Assembly: GCA_023053685.1 (NCBI GenBank)
Contig: JALIGW010000025.1
Location: 10,867,953 to 10,931,952, forward strand
DNA length: 64,000 nucleotides
Direction of reading: 5' to 3'
Source: Diadophis punctatus similis
Lineage: Eukaryota; Chordata; Lepidosauria; Squamata; Dipsadidae
The notes under the pieces are model-generated. The model was not told the DNA's origin, did not search any database, and worked only from the letters and a program-made list of their open reading frames with translations. Made by a program: the position numbers and the translations under genes. Shown one piece after another: positions 23,226 to 35,238 of this stretch (positions within the stretch are counted from its first letter, which is position 1; every line of letters starts with the position of its first letter).

Positions 23226-24290
23226 TTGATTAGGATGTTCTATCTCATTTGTTAAAATCTCTGATAAGAGCTGATTCTTTTCATGGATCATCATTTTCTT
23301 GCACGTGGACATAGATTCAACCTATTCTGACTCATATATATTTTTTCCAATCTGGTGTTTCATGTAATGCATATCACTTAAGAATGCCTAATCCTTAGTC
23401 AGTTGTGTGTATATGTCTAGATCTATAAAATCAGATTTGTTACCTTTTGTGACAGAAGCAACAGAAGATTGTTTTTGTAATCTGAAAGCTCCAGGGATAT
23501 GACACTGGTCAGAGTGCTGTCACTGAGGTCATTTCAGTGACACAGACAAATAAGCCCTGGGATTTCCTAGAGCAGAATCAATATGCCATTATTTATTTTA
23601 CATCAGGCTCCTCATCCAAAACAATTTTTTTGGCTGTCCCTCTCCAAACCGCGTCTAAATAGTATTCAAAGTATGAATTAAACCCATATAGATCAAACAC
23701 ATCTTCAGAGGAAGGTATATTATAAGTCCAACAGTGGAAATTAAAATGACAACACTTTTTTTGCATTTAATCTATCTGGGGGCAAAAAAATAAAACTTCA
23801 AAATATCACATGCTGAGAATTATAGTCAGCCAATACTTGGCAGATAACTCTACATGAATGAACATCTCTGTGTATAGCTAGATATTGAGTACACAAAAAG
23901 TTTTTAAATGCTCTTGCAATATGAGGAAACAGTGAAAAGATGTTATGAGTCAGCACTGTCTTCTAGGAAAATCAAATCACCAAAGCAACATTTCTCAGGA
24001 GGCTTTTAAAACTCTGGCCCTCTTACGTCATTTTAGAAAAATAGATAACTAGATATTTCCTCTCAGTAAAGGCCACATCTTCTTATTTAGGGGTGTAACC
24101 CAGGAGATTGCAGAAAAGTGAGAAAACTTGGTACAAATCAATAAAAATTTCCCATGAGAAGCAAGAAATAGCATGAGTACTAGGAATCTGGATGCCCAAG
24201 TTTTGTAACTATTTGGAGTCTGAAGAAAGTAAAGAGGATGTATACTGTAGGTAACAAGGGAGAATGGGAAGATAGATCATGGTTTATCCC
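23226..24290. other. unassigned sequence
   Basis: No supported gene or repeat in about 1.1 kb. Confidence 0.4.
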
Positions 24291-24887
24291 ATGATAAGAA
24301 TTTATATGATAACAAAGAAGTTCTCAGCGGACAACAGAGACTCTGCAAGGAAATTTGAATTGAGGCCTTCCAGTGGGAGGGGAGGTGACACTAGAGATGT
24401 GAGAGGAAGTTTTGGTCACCATGATATAAAAAATGATGTTGAGACTCTGGAAAGAGGCAGAGAAGAGCAATGAAGACGATTAGGGTACTGGAGGCTAAAA
24501 CATCTGAAGAACAGTTGCAGGAATTGGGTACGACTAGTCTGGTGAAAAGAAGGACTAGGGGTGACATGATAGCTGTGTTCTGATATTTGAGGAGCTGTCA
24601 CAAAGAAGAGGGGGGTCAATGTATTCTTCAAAGCACCTGAGGGTAGGACAAGAAGCAATGGGTGGAAACTAATCAAGGATAGAAGCAACCAAGAACTACG
24701 AATAAATTTCCTAACAGAACATGAATCAGTGGAACAGCTTGCCTTCAGAAGTTGTGGATGCTTCAACATTGGAGATTTTAAAGAAGAGATTGGACAATAA
24801 TTTGCCTGAAATGGTATAGAGACTCCTGCTTGAGCAGGGGTTTGGGCTAGAAGACCTCTTCCAACTCATTATTCTGTTAGTTTGGGA
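24291..24887 (+). mobile_element. CR1 LINE 3' portion
   Basis: Plus-strand CR1 C-terminus and 3' UTR. 'gaagagcaatgaagacgattagggtactggaggctaaaac', 'gtgacatgatagctgtgttctgatatttgaggagctgtcac' and the terminus 'gggctagaagacctcttccaactc' (24844-24867) follow the CR1 order. Multiple stops; inactive. Confidence 0.8.
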
Positions 24888-25130
24888 GAAAAGATATAAA
24901 TGGTTTTGAATTGTGAAATGCAGGCTGAGAGGTTGAAACAAAAACTTTGGGTTTTGTTTGAAGCAGCAGGCCAGGAGAAAGAAAAGGTAATCATTGACTT
25001 AGAAAAGCCTAAGGAAATAAAAGTGTAAAACAAAAGGATTACTCAAAAGTTAAGAGAAATGAGGCAAAGCCTTGAAGGGACCAAAACAGTTCTCATGAAT
25101 CAGGCAGCTTAAAAAGATGAAAGGGAATCC

Positions 25131-25690
25131 AATTTTATTTTATTTTTATTTATTTATTTTGTCAACACGTGTACAAGATAACAGGTATGATATAAACATA
25201 AAAAAAGCAAAGTAGGTATAGGTAAATTTGGACAATAGGACAGAAGGACAGAGACGGTAGGCACGATGGTGTGCTTATGCACGCCCCTTACAGACCTCTT
25301 AGGAATGGGGTGAGGTCAACTGTAGACAGTCTAAGGTTAACGTTTTTGGGGTTTGGGGAAGAAACCACAGAGTCAGGTAGTGCATTCCAGGCACTGATTA
25401 CTCTGTTGCTGAAGTCGTATTTTCTGCAGTCGAGTTTCGAGCGGTTTACATTGAGTTTGAATCTATTGTGTGCTCTTGTATTGTTGCGGTTGAAGCTGAA
25501 GTATTCATTGACAGGTAGGACATTGTGGCAGATGATTTTATGAACTACATTTAGATCAGATCGAAGGCGACGTAGCTCTAAGATGTCTAAGCCTAAAATT
25601 TCAAGTCTGGTGGAATAAGGAATTCTGTTGCGAGTTGAAGAGTGGAGGACTCTTCTTGTGAAAAAGTTATTCATAAATAAGAAGTAAAGG
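25131..25690 (-). mobile_element. LINE-X (CR1-group) 3' end
   Basis: Minus-strand copy with (TTTA)n tail at 25134-25162 and an intact C-terminal coding stretch (about 25290-25690) that ends in the same residues as the copy at 16960-17020. 5'-truncated near 25690. Confidence 0.75.
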
Positions 25691-26371
25691 GAGAAAGTCT
25701 GGTCTCTGTTTTGATTCCAGGGAGATAAAACAATAGGCAAACTCCATCCATGAATGGAATCAACTCAGTAAGCCAGCTCAAGTGAGGACTGAGTCAATGA
25801 GCATGAAGAGCATGCTTGATGTCTGATAGCTGAGCCAGCAGATTGGCAAAATCAAGGAACAGCTACCCTGGATTAAAATGGGGATCAATGACAAGAAAGT
25901 GTGAGAGGAACTGAAACAAGGACTAAAAGAAAAAGGGACAGTTGTCACTGTAGGTATCCACAAAAGGCAATTCCCTGGTACAACACACAGTTCAAATTCA
26001 CAAGATTTAGTCACCTCATGGAGGCAAGAGATCTTTGTCTGAACCTCCTATAGAGGCACTTTAGTCAGAACAGGCAACCCTGGGTTCAGATGGGGAAAAT
26101 AGACCAACTTGGAACAAGGCACTTTAAAGTCACCTGGAGTCACCTTACAGGGGATATAGGCAGCATTAAAAATTAATTTAATAAAAAATAATAAAATAAA
26201 GCAACAGGAAAAAGCAGGAAAACATAGGTGAATGATTTTGGGGGGCCCCAAAGTTGCTGAGCTAAGCTGCCTGAAGACCCAGCCAGCACAACCCCAATAA
26301 TGAGGAATGCCGATGGTCATTTTGATTTTGATATTCAGCAAGTATCAAGGAACCAACCCGTTTCTCATCCT
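25691..26371. other. unassigned sequence
   Basis: No recognisable feature; short frames only. Confidence 0.35.
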
Positions 26372-27167
26372 TGGCAAACAAGACAGAGACAGACTTCAGA
26401 AGATAATTAGGACTGCAGAAAAAAACATTTGCTACCAACCTGCCTTCCATTGAGGACCTATATACTGCACGAGTCAAAAAAAGGGCCGTGAAAATATTTA
26501 CAGACTCCTCACATCCTGGACACAAACTGTTTCAACTCCTACCCTCAAAAAGACGCTATAGAGCACCAAGACAACTAGACACAAGAACAGTTTTTCCCCG
26601 AATGCCATCTGTTGAGTTCTGGTACTGAAGAGGCAGGAGACTGGCTTAGGTTCTTCAGCTCTTTATTGGTTACAGTGAGCAAACATCAGCAAATACCCAG
26701 AGTGTGGCTCGGGTTTAAATAGGGAGCCCTACTGGCAAGGAGCCAATCAGATTTTACCTGCTCCACTTCCCAGACGGACTGGAGAGAAAACTTCCCAGCT
26801 TCTTAGGATGCAACACTCTGCTAAACAAATAATTCCCTCAACACTGTCAAACTATTTACTAAGTCTGCACTACTATTAATCTTCTCATCGTTCCCATCAC
26901 CCATCTCCTCCCACTTATGACTGTAACTTTGTTGCTTGTATGACTGTAACTTTGTTGCTTGTATCCTTACGATTCATATTGACTGTTTCCTAATGTGATT
27001 CGATTGCTCATTTATACTCTATGACTATCATTAAGTGTCGTACCTTATGATTCCTGACGAATGTATCTTGTCTTTTTATGTACACTGAGAGCATATGCAC
27101 CAAAGACAAATTCCTTGTGTGTCCAATCACACTTGGACAATAAAAAATTCTATTCTATTCTATTCTA
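26372..27167 (+). mobile_element. LINE-R (Rex1/L2-like) 3' end, split by an LTR
   Basis: Aligns with LINE-R at 43640-44205 from 'gacagagacagacttcagaagataat' to the 3' terminus CACACTTGGACAATAAAAAA and a (TTCTA)n tail (27146-27167). Interrupted at 26610-26815 by an LTR-like element. A 24-bp segment 'tgactgtaactttgttgcttgtat' is tandemly duplicated near 26926-26965. Confidence 0.75.
26610..26815 (-). mobile_element. small solo LTR (206 bp)
   Basis: Absent from the other LINE-R copies, which read 'gccatcactctgc' straight through. Ends TGTTGAGTTC...GATGCAACA on the plus strand. On the minus strand this reads TGTTG...CAACA, with a TATTTAAA box (26713-26721) and an AATAAAG signal (26661-26667), the order expected of an LTR. 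No clear target duplication is visible, and no internal retroviral or retrotransposon genes lie beside it. Confidence 0.65.
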
Positions 27168-28735
27168 AATGTTCTGGAGCTGCTTGTTTATAGGAGAGAG
27201 AGAGGCATGTAAATTCCCCAACTCTCTAAAGAGAACCAGAGTCTGCAGTGCAACTGCAGTTTCAGTGCAAGAAAGACCTCATGGCCTTTACCACTTAGCA
27301 ATTTAGTCAGTAGGTGGCCATTTACCTTACAGTGTGGTGGGCTGCCCTGAGGAGTCGGCAAAAGAAGCAGGTTTTCCATCAAGGCTCACTGGATGCTATT
27401 TTAACTCCTGTCTTCCTTCCGAAAGGCAGGTATGAGGAAAATGACAGAGAGCTGGCAACTGAAGCTGTCTCCACATCCCATAACATGAAAGGCTACTTTG
27501 AAAATATTATGAATTTCCAAATGTCATAATTACAGTATGGCAACTCAAGCTTGTCTCCACTCTGCAATTTTCCCTTTGTCTTCTCTTTAATATCTTTAAT
27601 GCGCCGTAATTATTTCTTCAGCACAGATCAATTATTTCAGAATAGAGAAACAAATTGACATCATTAACTCCAATTTTTCCCCCTTCTCTCTTTTCAGCAA
27701 TCTATTTTTTTTCCCAGACAGAAAAAGGGGTCCCATTTAAGGGTTCATTGCAGTTCTTGTCTTGGCATCTGGACATACAGCCATGTGTAAATTGCCTGTC
27801 AATGGGGGGGTGGGGTGTTGTTTTTACCTCTTCAGTTCCTCCCTTGTTGTTAACATTCTTTATCTTCCTCAGATTGAAATCAGCTTTTGGAATTGCAGAA
27901 TCAATCTGCAAGGCCAGATTGAAATTGGGTGTGACATGATAGCGTAAGTCTCCCTTGGCTTCACCCAGCAAAATGTTTCTTGCAAATTAAATACTCAGAT
28001 TGTTCATAGGAATATTACTGCCTTCCTGACAGATGCTGTTGCTCCCACATTAGATATAGGTTAAAGCTATTTAAGCCATCACTAATCAGAAATTAATCAT
28101 TCCAGTTATTACACTGACTTGGTGAAGGGGATGGGAGAAATCACATTCTACCTAACTTTCAAACCTAATGGAATGGATTAAAGAATAATTAAGCCACTTA
28201 GAGAGAAGACTCAACCCTTTCCAGCTGCTTGTGTGGATTGTGTGAAAGGTTGTTGCTTGAATATTACAAAATAGGCAACTTCTCTGTTCCTGAGAGGATA
28301 TACTTTATCTAGCAGTCAAGAGGAGGCAAATCTAGCAATGATTTTGAAGAAGTGGAATATCAGCTGAATTGCTCTTTTTCTCCTTTGGGTACATAGTAAA
28401 TGAAAATTGGGAATATCAATGACACCTGAATTCTCTAACCTTTTACAAATGACCCACTTAATTAACTGGGAGGAAGATGTAGCCCCAAATGGTCTCAGGC
28501 TAGCTGAGGCTAGAGTAACTCCCCTCCCTCTTGCAAATGATTTAACCCAAAGTTTGTTGATTCTCTTAATTCATGAGCTGACATCCTAGACTGGCTTTGC
28601 AAAAATGGTGCCTCTCTGGGATCTTTAATTTTATCACCTCTGTAGATTCCTATCCTTCTCCCTTTATTGTCCCACACAGCTGGCCAACTCAAGAAACAAG
28701 ATCTATGCAAAATATATTTTTTTTAAATTTAGCTT
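27168..28735. other. unassigned intergenic sequence
   Basis: About 1.6 kb, AT-rich, with no repeats or plausible exons recognised. It is one of the longest repeat-poor stretches in the window. Confidence 0.4.
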
Positions 28736-29119
28736 TTTCTCTGGTAATATTGTTCTACTAATTAGAGCATACAAAACATTTGCTAGACCAATTCTCGAAT
28801 ACAGCTCATCTGTCTGGAACCTGCACTACATATCAGACATTAATACAATTGAGAGAGTACAAAGATATTTCACGAGAAGAGTCCTCCATTCCTCTACCCG
28901 CAATAAAATACCTTATGCCACCAGACTTGAAATTTTGGGCTTCAATTTAGAACTTTGCCGCCTTCAGTCTGACCTAACTGTAGTACATAAAATTATCTGC
29001 TACAATGTCCTACCTGTCAATGACTACTTCAGCTTCAACCACAACAATACATGAGCAAACAACAGATACAAACTTAAGGTAAACCGCTCCAAACTCGATT
29101 GCAGAAAATACGACTTGAG
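28736..29119 (+). mobile_element. LINE-X fragment
   Basis: Same coding region as 15736-16045 and 25290-25690 ('cgaatacagctcatctgtctgg', 'gtcctccattcctctacccgcaat'). It stops at the hAT-A insertion at 29120 and does not resume on the far side. Confidence 0.75.
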
Positions 29120-29673
29120 CAGGGGCGGTTCCTAATTTTTTTACTACCACTCTGGGGGCATGGCTTATTTTGTGGGTGTGGCTTGCCAGCCATGTGACCG
29201 GGTGGGCATGGCTTGCCAGCCATGTGACCGCACGTTTAGGGCTTCTTGAACTGCTGACGGGAGGGGAACTGAAATAGGCCCTGCCGCCCATTCCCCCTCC
29301 CCTCAGCAGCTCGAGAAGCCTCGAACGTGCGAAAATGCCTAGGATCATCACCGCGCGTTCGTGGCTTCTCAGACTGCTGAAGGGAGGGAAATGGAGATAG
29401 CTCCTGCCGCCCGTTCTTTCAGCGTCTCATGCGCTCCCTCAGCCATCCTCCTCTGCTTGGACTCACTGTGGGGTAGGAAGGCAGCGCATGTGCAGTGCCG
29501 GAATCTCGGCTTCTGGGCATGCGCAGAAGAAAATTTTTAAAAAATGTAAAACCTTTTTTTTAAAAAATGGTGGCACCCAGGCACTGGCAACCGACCGCAC
29601 CGGTACTGTGACATCACCAACGGGCCGCTACCGGTGCTATAGAGTGGACCGCACCGGTAGGAACCCACCACTG
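29120..29673. mobile_element. hAT-A element, 554 bp
   Basis: Starts CAGGGGCGGTTCCTA and ends GGAACCCACCACTG. The flanks (GACTTGAG and GTACAAAC) do not match, and LINE-X is not continued on the right, so a deletion or rearrangement followed insertion. Interior holds GGGCATGCGCAG and CACCGGTA blocks typical of the family. Confidence 0.75.
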
Positions 29674-30074
29674 GTACAAACACACAAACTAAAGATGACC
29701 TTCTACAACTCTGTTCGTGGCTGGAGAAAAAAAACAGAGTACAAAAGCCAAGTCGACTTTCCTGCTGTAAATCATTCATACTATCTAATTAGCCCCTATC
29801 GTTTTCATAGACATTTAAGGACTCCAACTAAGAAATTAGACTAATGGGATTAAAACAAGTTGATAGCAGTCCCCTCGGGCCAATAAAAGCTCTTTGCTCA
29901 GTCTTGTTGAATTTCTCTCCAGAATCATTAAGAAGCAGCTTGGGACCTTGCCTACAAAACTAAACTCACTGCTGACTTTATTTAAGTTATTTATTTATTT
30001 AAGTAGTCATTGTCTTTACTATCTATGACTACTTCAGCTTCAACCTGGTCTATCCAATGCAAAGAGGAAACATG
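29674..30074. other. unassigned sequence
   Basis: No element assigned; a short TTTA-rich run lies at 29980-30005. Confidence 0.35.
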
Positions 30075-30228
30075 CCAGCAGTTTGGGGAGTGGTGTCAAG
30101 CTGGCCACGCCCAGTGAGTGGCATCAAGTTGGCCATGCCCACACAGTTGGCCACACCCACCCAATCCCCCCCCCGAGGTCAACCACAGCCCTGATGCGGC
30201 CCTCAATGAAATTGAGTTTGACACCCTG
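30075..30228 (-). mobile_element. hAT-C fragment
   Basis: Reverse-orientation copy of the left end of 51189-51753: reads out as CAGGGTGTCAAACTCAATTT from 30228 leftwards, followed by the shared 'gagggccgcatcagg' and 'gacctcggggggg' blocks. The outer end is missing. CTCTATAG at 30229-30236 is the presumptive target duplication. Confidence 0.75.
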
Positions 30229-30236
30229 CTCTATAG

Positions 30237-31302
30237 ATTCTCCTGGAAATGCATATGTCCAGATTGGACAGAAGAGGAAACAGTCTCCCTAGTTATGAAT
30301 ACCTATGGAAAATCTCACAAGGATGTGCACAATCATTACTTCTCTCTTCTCCTCTGAAAAGAGGAGGAAAGAAATTTGGGGACTTCTTCTATGAGAAAAC
30401 AAATTACTCTAGTCTTACCTAGAGTAATAATACCTAGACTGAAGGAATTATAATTAAACTACAATTTAGGAACAAAATTCTCCTTTGAATCTCCTTGCTT
30501 GGATTTGTTTAAAAGCAGATGGAAGAATTTTAATTTTTTTCTTAGGCACATAAAAACCTAAGGGAGAGGAGAATGCACAAAAGCAGGCACTTGATGTGCC
30601 TAGGGCTTATCACTTGCTTTTCTTCAAGCTTTTTCCAATACACCTAAAAGAGAGGCACAGTTCTTGGGAATATTTATTTTAAATTTCTAACACTTTCCAT
30701 TACTCAAGGCTATTATTCAAGCTTTTCAAGAGGAGAAGCTCCAGGCATCAGTTTTGTAGTGGATAGGCGGAATTGCTGCTGCTTTAGGAACATTCATTAC
30801 GCAGCTCACCAGGAAGAAAGTGTCCTGCCTTTCAAAAGAGTGCTAATCGATAGGTTGTTTGTGTATTGATCTGCTTGTAGAATAGAAGAACTTGTGCAGA
30901 GGATAAAATCTTTAATGGTGCATTGTATCCTAGATTAACAAATTAAGAGCTAGGTTCCTGTTAAAGATCCACACTTCTATCTCCCACAGATTTCAGTCAG
31001 AGCCAGGCAAGGACTTGACACCCATCCAAAGAAGCAGGTTGCATTCATGCAACCCTCCAACACCCATTTATGACACCATATGGTTAGGAGTCATTCATTC
31101 ACACTGCTTTGGGTTAGCTGGCACTCAAAAGTTGAATGTATGGATACTATCCTGAGGATTGGGATCATCTTCTCTCTTGTTTTTGCCTAATGCCAGCTTG
31201 GGAAACAATCTCTTTTCTAAATTGAAATTTGGGGTGCAATTTTACCCTGTGCAGGGTGAGTTTTCAGGGTGTTGAATGGGAACCATTTGACTCTGGAAAC
31301 CG
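30237..31302. other. unassigned intergenic sequence
   Basis: About 1.07 kb with no supported feature. Confidence 0.4.
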
Positions 31303-31310
31303 CACCACTC

Positions 31311-31672
31311 CAGGGGTGGGTTCCACTTACCTTCGCCACCAGTTTGCATCGCGACATTTCACGTACGCGCACTTGCTCCGCTTGCGTGCACGCGCACGTC
31401 CCCTTGTGCGATTTGGCTTCCACACATGCTCAGAAGCAGGAATGAGCCCAAAACATAGCTGAGGAACTGATCAGCTGTGCTTCGGGCGAAGAAATAAAGG
31501 TCAGAATTCACCCGCGGGCGGGCGGGCCCTTTTGCAAGCTGCAGAAGGGGGAAAATTCGCACAAAATCCAAAAAAAATGGCAGCGTGCACGGACTGGCAC
31601 CGACAGTGACGTCACCAGTGGGTCGCTACCGGTTCGGGTAATCCGGTCCGAACCGGGAGGAACCCACCCCTG
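31311..31672. mobile_element. hAT-A element, 362 bp
   Basis: Ends CAGGGGTGGGTTCC and GGAACCCACCCCTG are perfect inverted repeats. The perfect 8-bp duplication CACCACTC is at 31303-31310 and 31673-31680. The right part carries CTACCGGTTCGGGTAATCCG. This is the clearest textbook copy of hAT-A in the window. Confidence 0.93.
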
Positions 31673-31680
31673 CACCACTC

Positions 31681-32604
31681 CCAAAAATCTAAATACAGGC
31701 TGAAATGCTCAGTCATCCCCTTCTGGTAAAATGGTAGCATTGCTGGAGGGTCTTTGTGACCTTGTGGGAAGCTGAGTGGTAGCCTCCTATCCCTTTCCCC
31801 TCATTACATCAAGAAATTATGTCATGGAGGTAATAGGAAAAGACACCACTTTAATAAACAGTCACTTGGGAGATGATGGGTTGGGCATTGCATGTTCCTG
31901 CTTCTCCATTGATAAGGATATGCCCTCACAACCACCTGCTTAGTATAAGGTAATATTTGACATAGTTTCCAGCCATAAAGTCATCTTTGCAAATGCCCTG
32001 TGCATAGTTTGTATATTCCTCCTGCCTCAAAGATGCAGGGAATACGTATTCTGCAAAGTTAGTCTTCACAGAACTTTTAGGTAAACCTTTTGACTCCAAA
32101 ATGACTCAAGGTGCAGGAAACCTGAGGGCCATCTGCTCACTTCCAAGCTAAAGACAGCCAGGTCAGGGTATTAAGTGGGTCTCTCCCAACCGCTGCCTAT
32201 AACTTTTGACTCTCTTAGGATCAAAAGTCTCCTTACTGATGTTCATCATGAAATAGAAACATTAAAGCAGGGAATGAAATCAATGTGAAACATACTCGTC
32301 AAAACTACCCACAAGGCTAGGACTGTCAGAATAGAAATGTTAGAAGAGCAGTGGATTGTTTCTCTTGTGGATCACACATTCTGCAGAATTGCTTTAGGAG
32401 AACATCAGCAGCAACTTAAGGGTGGGCAGCAGAGCTTCCCAGGTGCATTCAACTCATCTTATTGAAATTCTTTCAGAACCTACAGATGCCTCCAGTGTTC
32501 TCTGCCATTCATTATGTATCGTTATGTTATGCTTGCACAAGCAATAATGAAGGGATCTGTTTTTACCTTTAAGCCAAATTCAAAATGTGGAGAAAAGCAG
32601 TATC
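31681..32604. other. unassigned sequence
   Basis: No supported gene or repeat. Confidence 0.4.
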
Positions 32605-32612
32605 GTCTAGAG

Positions 32613-32747
32613 AAGTGTTTCTCAACCTCAGCAGCTTTAAATGCGTGGACTTCAACTGCCACAATTCTCCAGCCAGGATGGCTGGCTGGGGAATTCTGGG
32701 AGCTGCAGTCATTGCATCTTAAAAGTAGTTGAGATTGAGAAAGGCTG
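32613..32747. mobile_element. hAT-F palindromic MITE, decayed
   Basis: AAGTGTTTCTCAACCTCAGC at the left and 'ggctggctggggaattctgggagctgcagtcattgcatctt' at the right form an imperfect palindrome. GTCTAGAG (32605-32612) precedes it and TTCTAGAG (32753-32760) follows after five extra bases. Same family as 62490-62617. Confidence 0.75.
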
Positions 32748-32930
32748 ATCTATTCTAGAGCAAACTCTCCACTTCTAAGACTCAGTTATGGAAGTAGCAG
32801 GGGGAGATGGTTTTGAGAGAAGGGACAGACAGCCATATCACAGTGGTAGTATGCAGAATAAATTATATATGTCATGAAATGGAGTATGCCTTGGAGAAGG
32901 TGTGCTCAGTGCTTTCTGCCTTCCAGTCCC

Positions 32931-33480
32931 CTGGACTCAACCCCAATACCATCAGATCCATGGTGACCCCAGGCTCAAGCTCTTTCTGCTCAGCATTGCT
33001 AATGAAATCCAGTTATAGATCTGTCCTTGGATTCAAGCAACACTGCTATTTTTTGCCTCAGGGTCTGGTTAGGTGCATAGGCTGAGATTTCATCCTAACA
33101 AGACCAAAGAGCTATAGATTCTTTGTAGGCCACCTAGATCAAGAGAGTTTCCATCCTGAGTTCTGGAGAATTGTGTACTATCCCAGACAGACCCAGTTTG
33201 GAAGTCCTCTTGGACTCACAGCTCCTGCTTGAAGAGAGGTAGCAGCTTTGACTCAGAGGCCTTTTAGAAAAAAACACATATGCACAATCTTGTATGCTGA
33301 TTGTACCCATTCCTAAATTGGGAGGCCTTATTCATGGTCACTCATGCTTTGGTCATCATCAGTAAACTTCTAAGCAGTCCTCAAAGTACTGTTGTTAGCT
33401 ATAAAACCTGACATAGAACAGGGCCCTCTTATTTGCACGATCACCTACCTTCAATTATTTCTGACTATCCAGAAGCATCT
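32931..33480 (+). mobile_element. decayed L2 LINE fragment
   Basis: Plus strand. Broken frames follow L2 ORF2 after the catalytic motif: 'cctaacaagaccaaagagc' (NPDKTE region), 'gaagtcctcttggactcacagctcctgcttgaagagagg' (LGVLLDPQL...LE region) and 'ggtcactcatgctttggtcatc' (VAHALIT region). Numerous stops. Confidence 0.6.
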
Positions 33481-33918
33481 AACTTTAGAAGCTTCAGATT
33501 CTGTCACTTAAGCAATGTCATCTGATCCAGACCCAGAAGAAGTGCCTTATCTGTCTCCATCACTGTCCCATGGAACAATGTCCCCCTCACCCACCGAAGA
33601 TGGTCCCACCGTTGGCCCAGCCCAAAGTTGGGTGGTTTGTTTCACCTGGAGCAAATTAGCTCAAATAATCACACACCGGCGGGTGGGGACATTTCAAATG
33701 CTTTATTTCTGTGCAGAGCAAATTTTTTTTAGCTCTGCCCAGAAATAAATGTGCATTTAGCTAGCATCTCAAAGCAAACATACCACATCTACTCACAACA
33801 GATATTATGTGTCAGAGTATGTTCATAGACTGGAATAGACATGGTAACAGGTCAGCCAATGGGGACTGTTTGATGACCCAGATGGCTTGGAGCCTGGGCA
33901 TGGCTTAGTCAACTGATG

Positions 33919-33925
33919 TGTGTGT

Positions 33926-33975
<50 letters not shown>

Positions 33976-33993
33976 GTGTATATGTGTGTGTGT
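33919..33993. repeat. (GT)n microsatellite
   Basis: About 75 bases of GT with few interruptions. The sequence that follows (33994-34046) recurs beside the CA/GT array at 53576-53646. Confidence 0.95.
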
Positions 33994-33995
33994 AG

Positions 33996-34439
33996 CACTT
34001 TTTGCTGATAAATGAAAATAAAGGGAGACTATAGAATCCTGAGAAATCTCCCTATAACCATGATCAAAGTTTAATGTTTTGAATTATTTTAGATTGCTAT
34101 GAGAGGTTTTGTTATTAAAGTGTGTTACTATTTCTAATTCCACTCTGCTGTATTTTTAATAAATATACTGATCTGGGAATTGGAGTTGATTTAAATGTTT
34201 TACCTGGCCTAGGAAAGGCTCTTCTGCAAGCATCAGGCTGCTAGGGGAAAATACTTACATTGTTCTAAAAAGGAAATGTCTGAGAAAGGAGCCTCTCCTT
34301 CTCTAGAGGTGTGTGGCCTATAAGTTTCTCATGTTCTGAGGCTGAAGCTAGTATAGCTGCAAATTACTTGAGCAATGGTAGCCACTGAAAACATATAGCA
34401 AAGGAGGGCAACTCCCAACCACCCTTCTTCTACGGATGG
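33996..34439. other. unassigned sequence with a shared 55-bp unit at its left
   Basis: 'cactttttgctgataaatgaaaataaagggaga' at 33997-34028 is repeated in reverse at about 53611-53646. The rest is unassigned. Confidence 0.5.
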
Positions 34440-35160
34440 AAATCCATGCACCCACCACCCAAATGGGCAGAGTATCTTTTCTACATTCTTCCTGTTCTGT
34501 AGACATATCTGTGTTCACAACAGGGGACACCTACAAATTCTATGCATCGCTGCTACCACAACATAACAAAGCCCAATAGGCTTAACTTAGGTGGGTCGCA
34601 CTATTTCATTCCATAGTGAATTTTCTATTCCCAAGTTAATCATCTGAAAATGAAATACCAGAGCAGGCTTTCCTAAAATATATTAGTACTTTGATTGAAG
34701 GCAAAAGGAAAAGAGGACGACAGAAGATGAGATGGTTAGATAGCATCATTGATGCAGCGGGCATGAGTTTGGGCTGATTCAGTGGAGAGGGGGCTGGCAT
34801 GCTATGGTCCAGGGGGGTCACGAAGAATCAAATACAACTTATAGTATCTTAGTATCAACAACTATTACTTTGAGTAATACCTTGATACTAAGAACAAATG
34901 ATAAATTACATTATGGGTTCTCGCGATACCAGAAAGAGATTTAGTTCTGGAAATTAAGAAACAGATGACTTCTTAAGAGGTTTCTTTTAAATATAAAAAA
35001 TAATAACATTAAACATGACTACATAACATTAAACATGGCTATCATAAACTTTGAGACATTTTAGAATCTCATATATGCTATGTATTTGTGGTAAAAGGTA
35101 GATATTAGAATCTCTCATTAACATCTCATGTTATTTCTAGAATGAAAAATATTCTAGTTT
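34440..35160. repeat. R1 interspersed repeat, copy 1 (interrupted by Bov-B)
   Basis: Aligns by eye with 46270-46805. Shared blocks include 'ctgttctgtagacatatctg', 'aaagcccaataggctta', 'cacagtgaattttct'-type, 'ccttgatactaagaacaaatgataaa', 'gaaacagatgac' and 'cataaactttgagacattttagaatctc'. A Bov-B tail at 34695-34865 is missing from copy 2. The family is unknown to me. Confidence 0.65.
34695..34865 (+). mobile_element. Bov-B (RTE) LINE 3' end
   Basis: 'gacgacagaagatgagatggttagatagcatcattgatgcag', 'catgctatggtccaggggggtcacgaagaatcaaatacaac' is the Bov-B 3' terminus. The duplication TACTTTGA flanks it (34687-34694 and 34866-34873), and the R1 copy at 46.5 kb shows the empty site. Confidence 0.85.
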
Positions 35161-35165
35161 CAAAT

Positions 35166-35237
<72 letters not shown>
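35166..35237. repeat. (GATA)n microsatellite
   Basis: About 18 uninterrupted GATA units, joined directly to the 3' end of the minus-strand LINE on its right. Confidence 0.95.

Positions 35238-35238
<1 letters not shown>

Noticed and set aside
33480..33900. Possible minus-strand LTR or coding frame 33515-33748 (acidic, proline/serine-rich)
   Set aside because: An AATAAAG-like signal lies near 33700, but no TG...CA boundaries, duplications or TATA spacing could be fixed, and the frame shows no domain.
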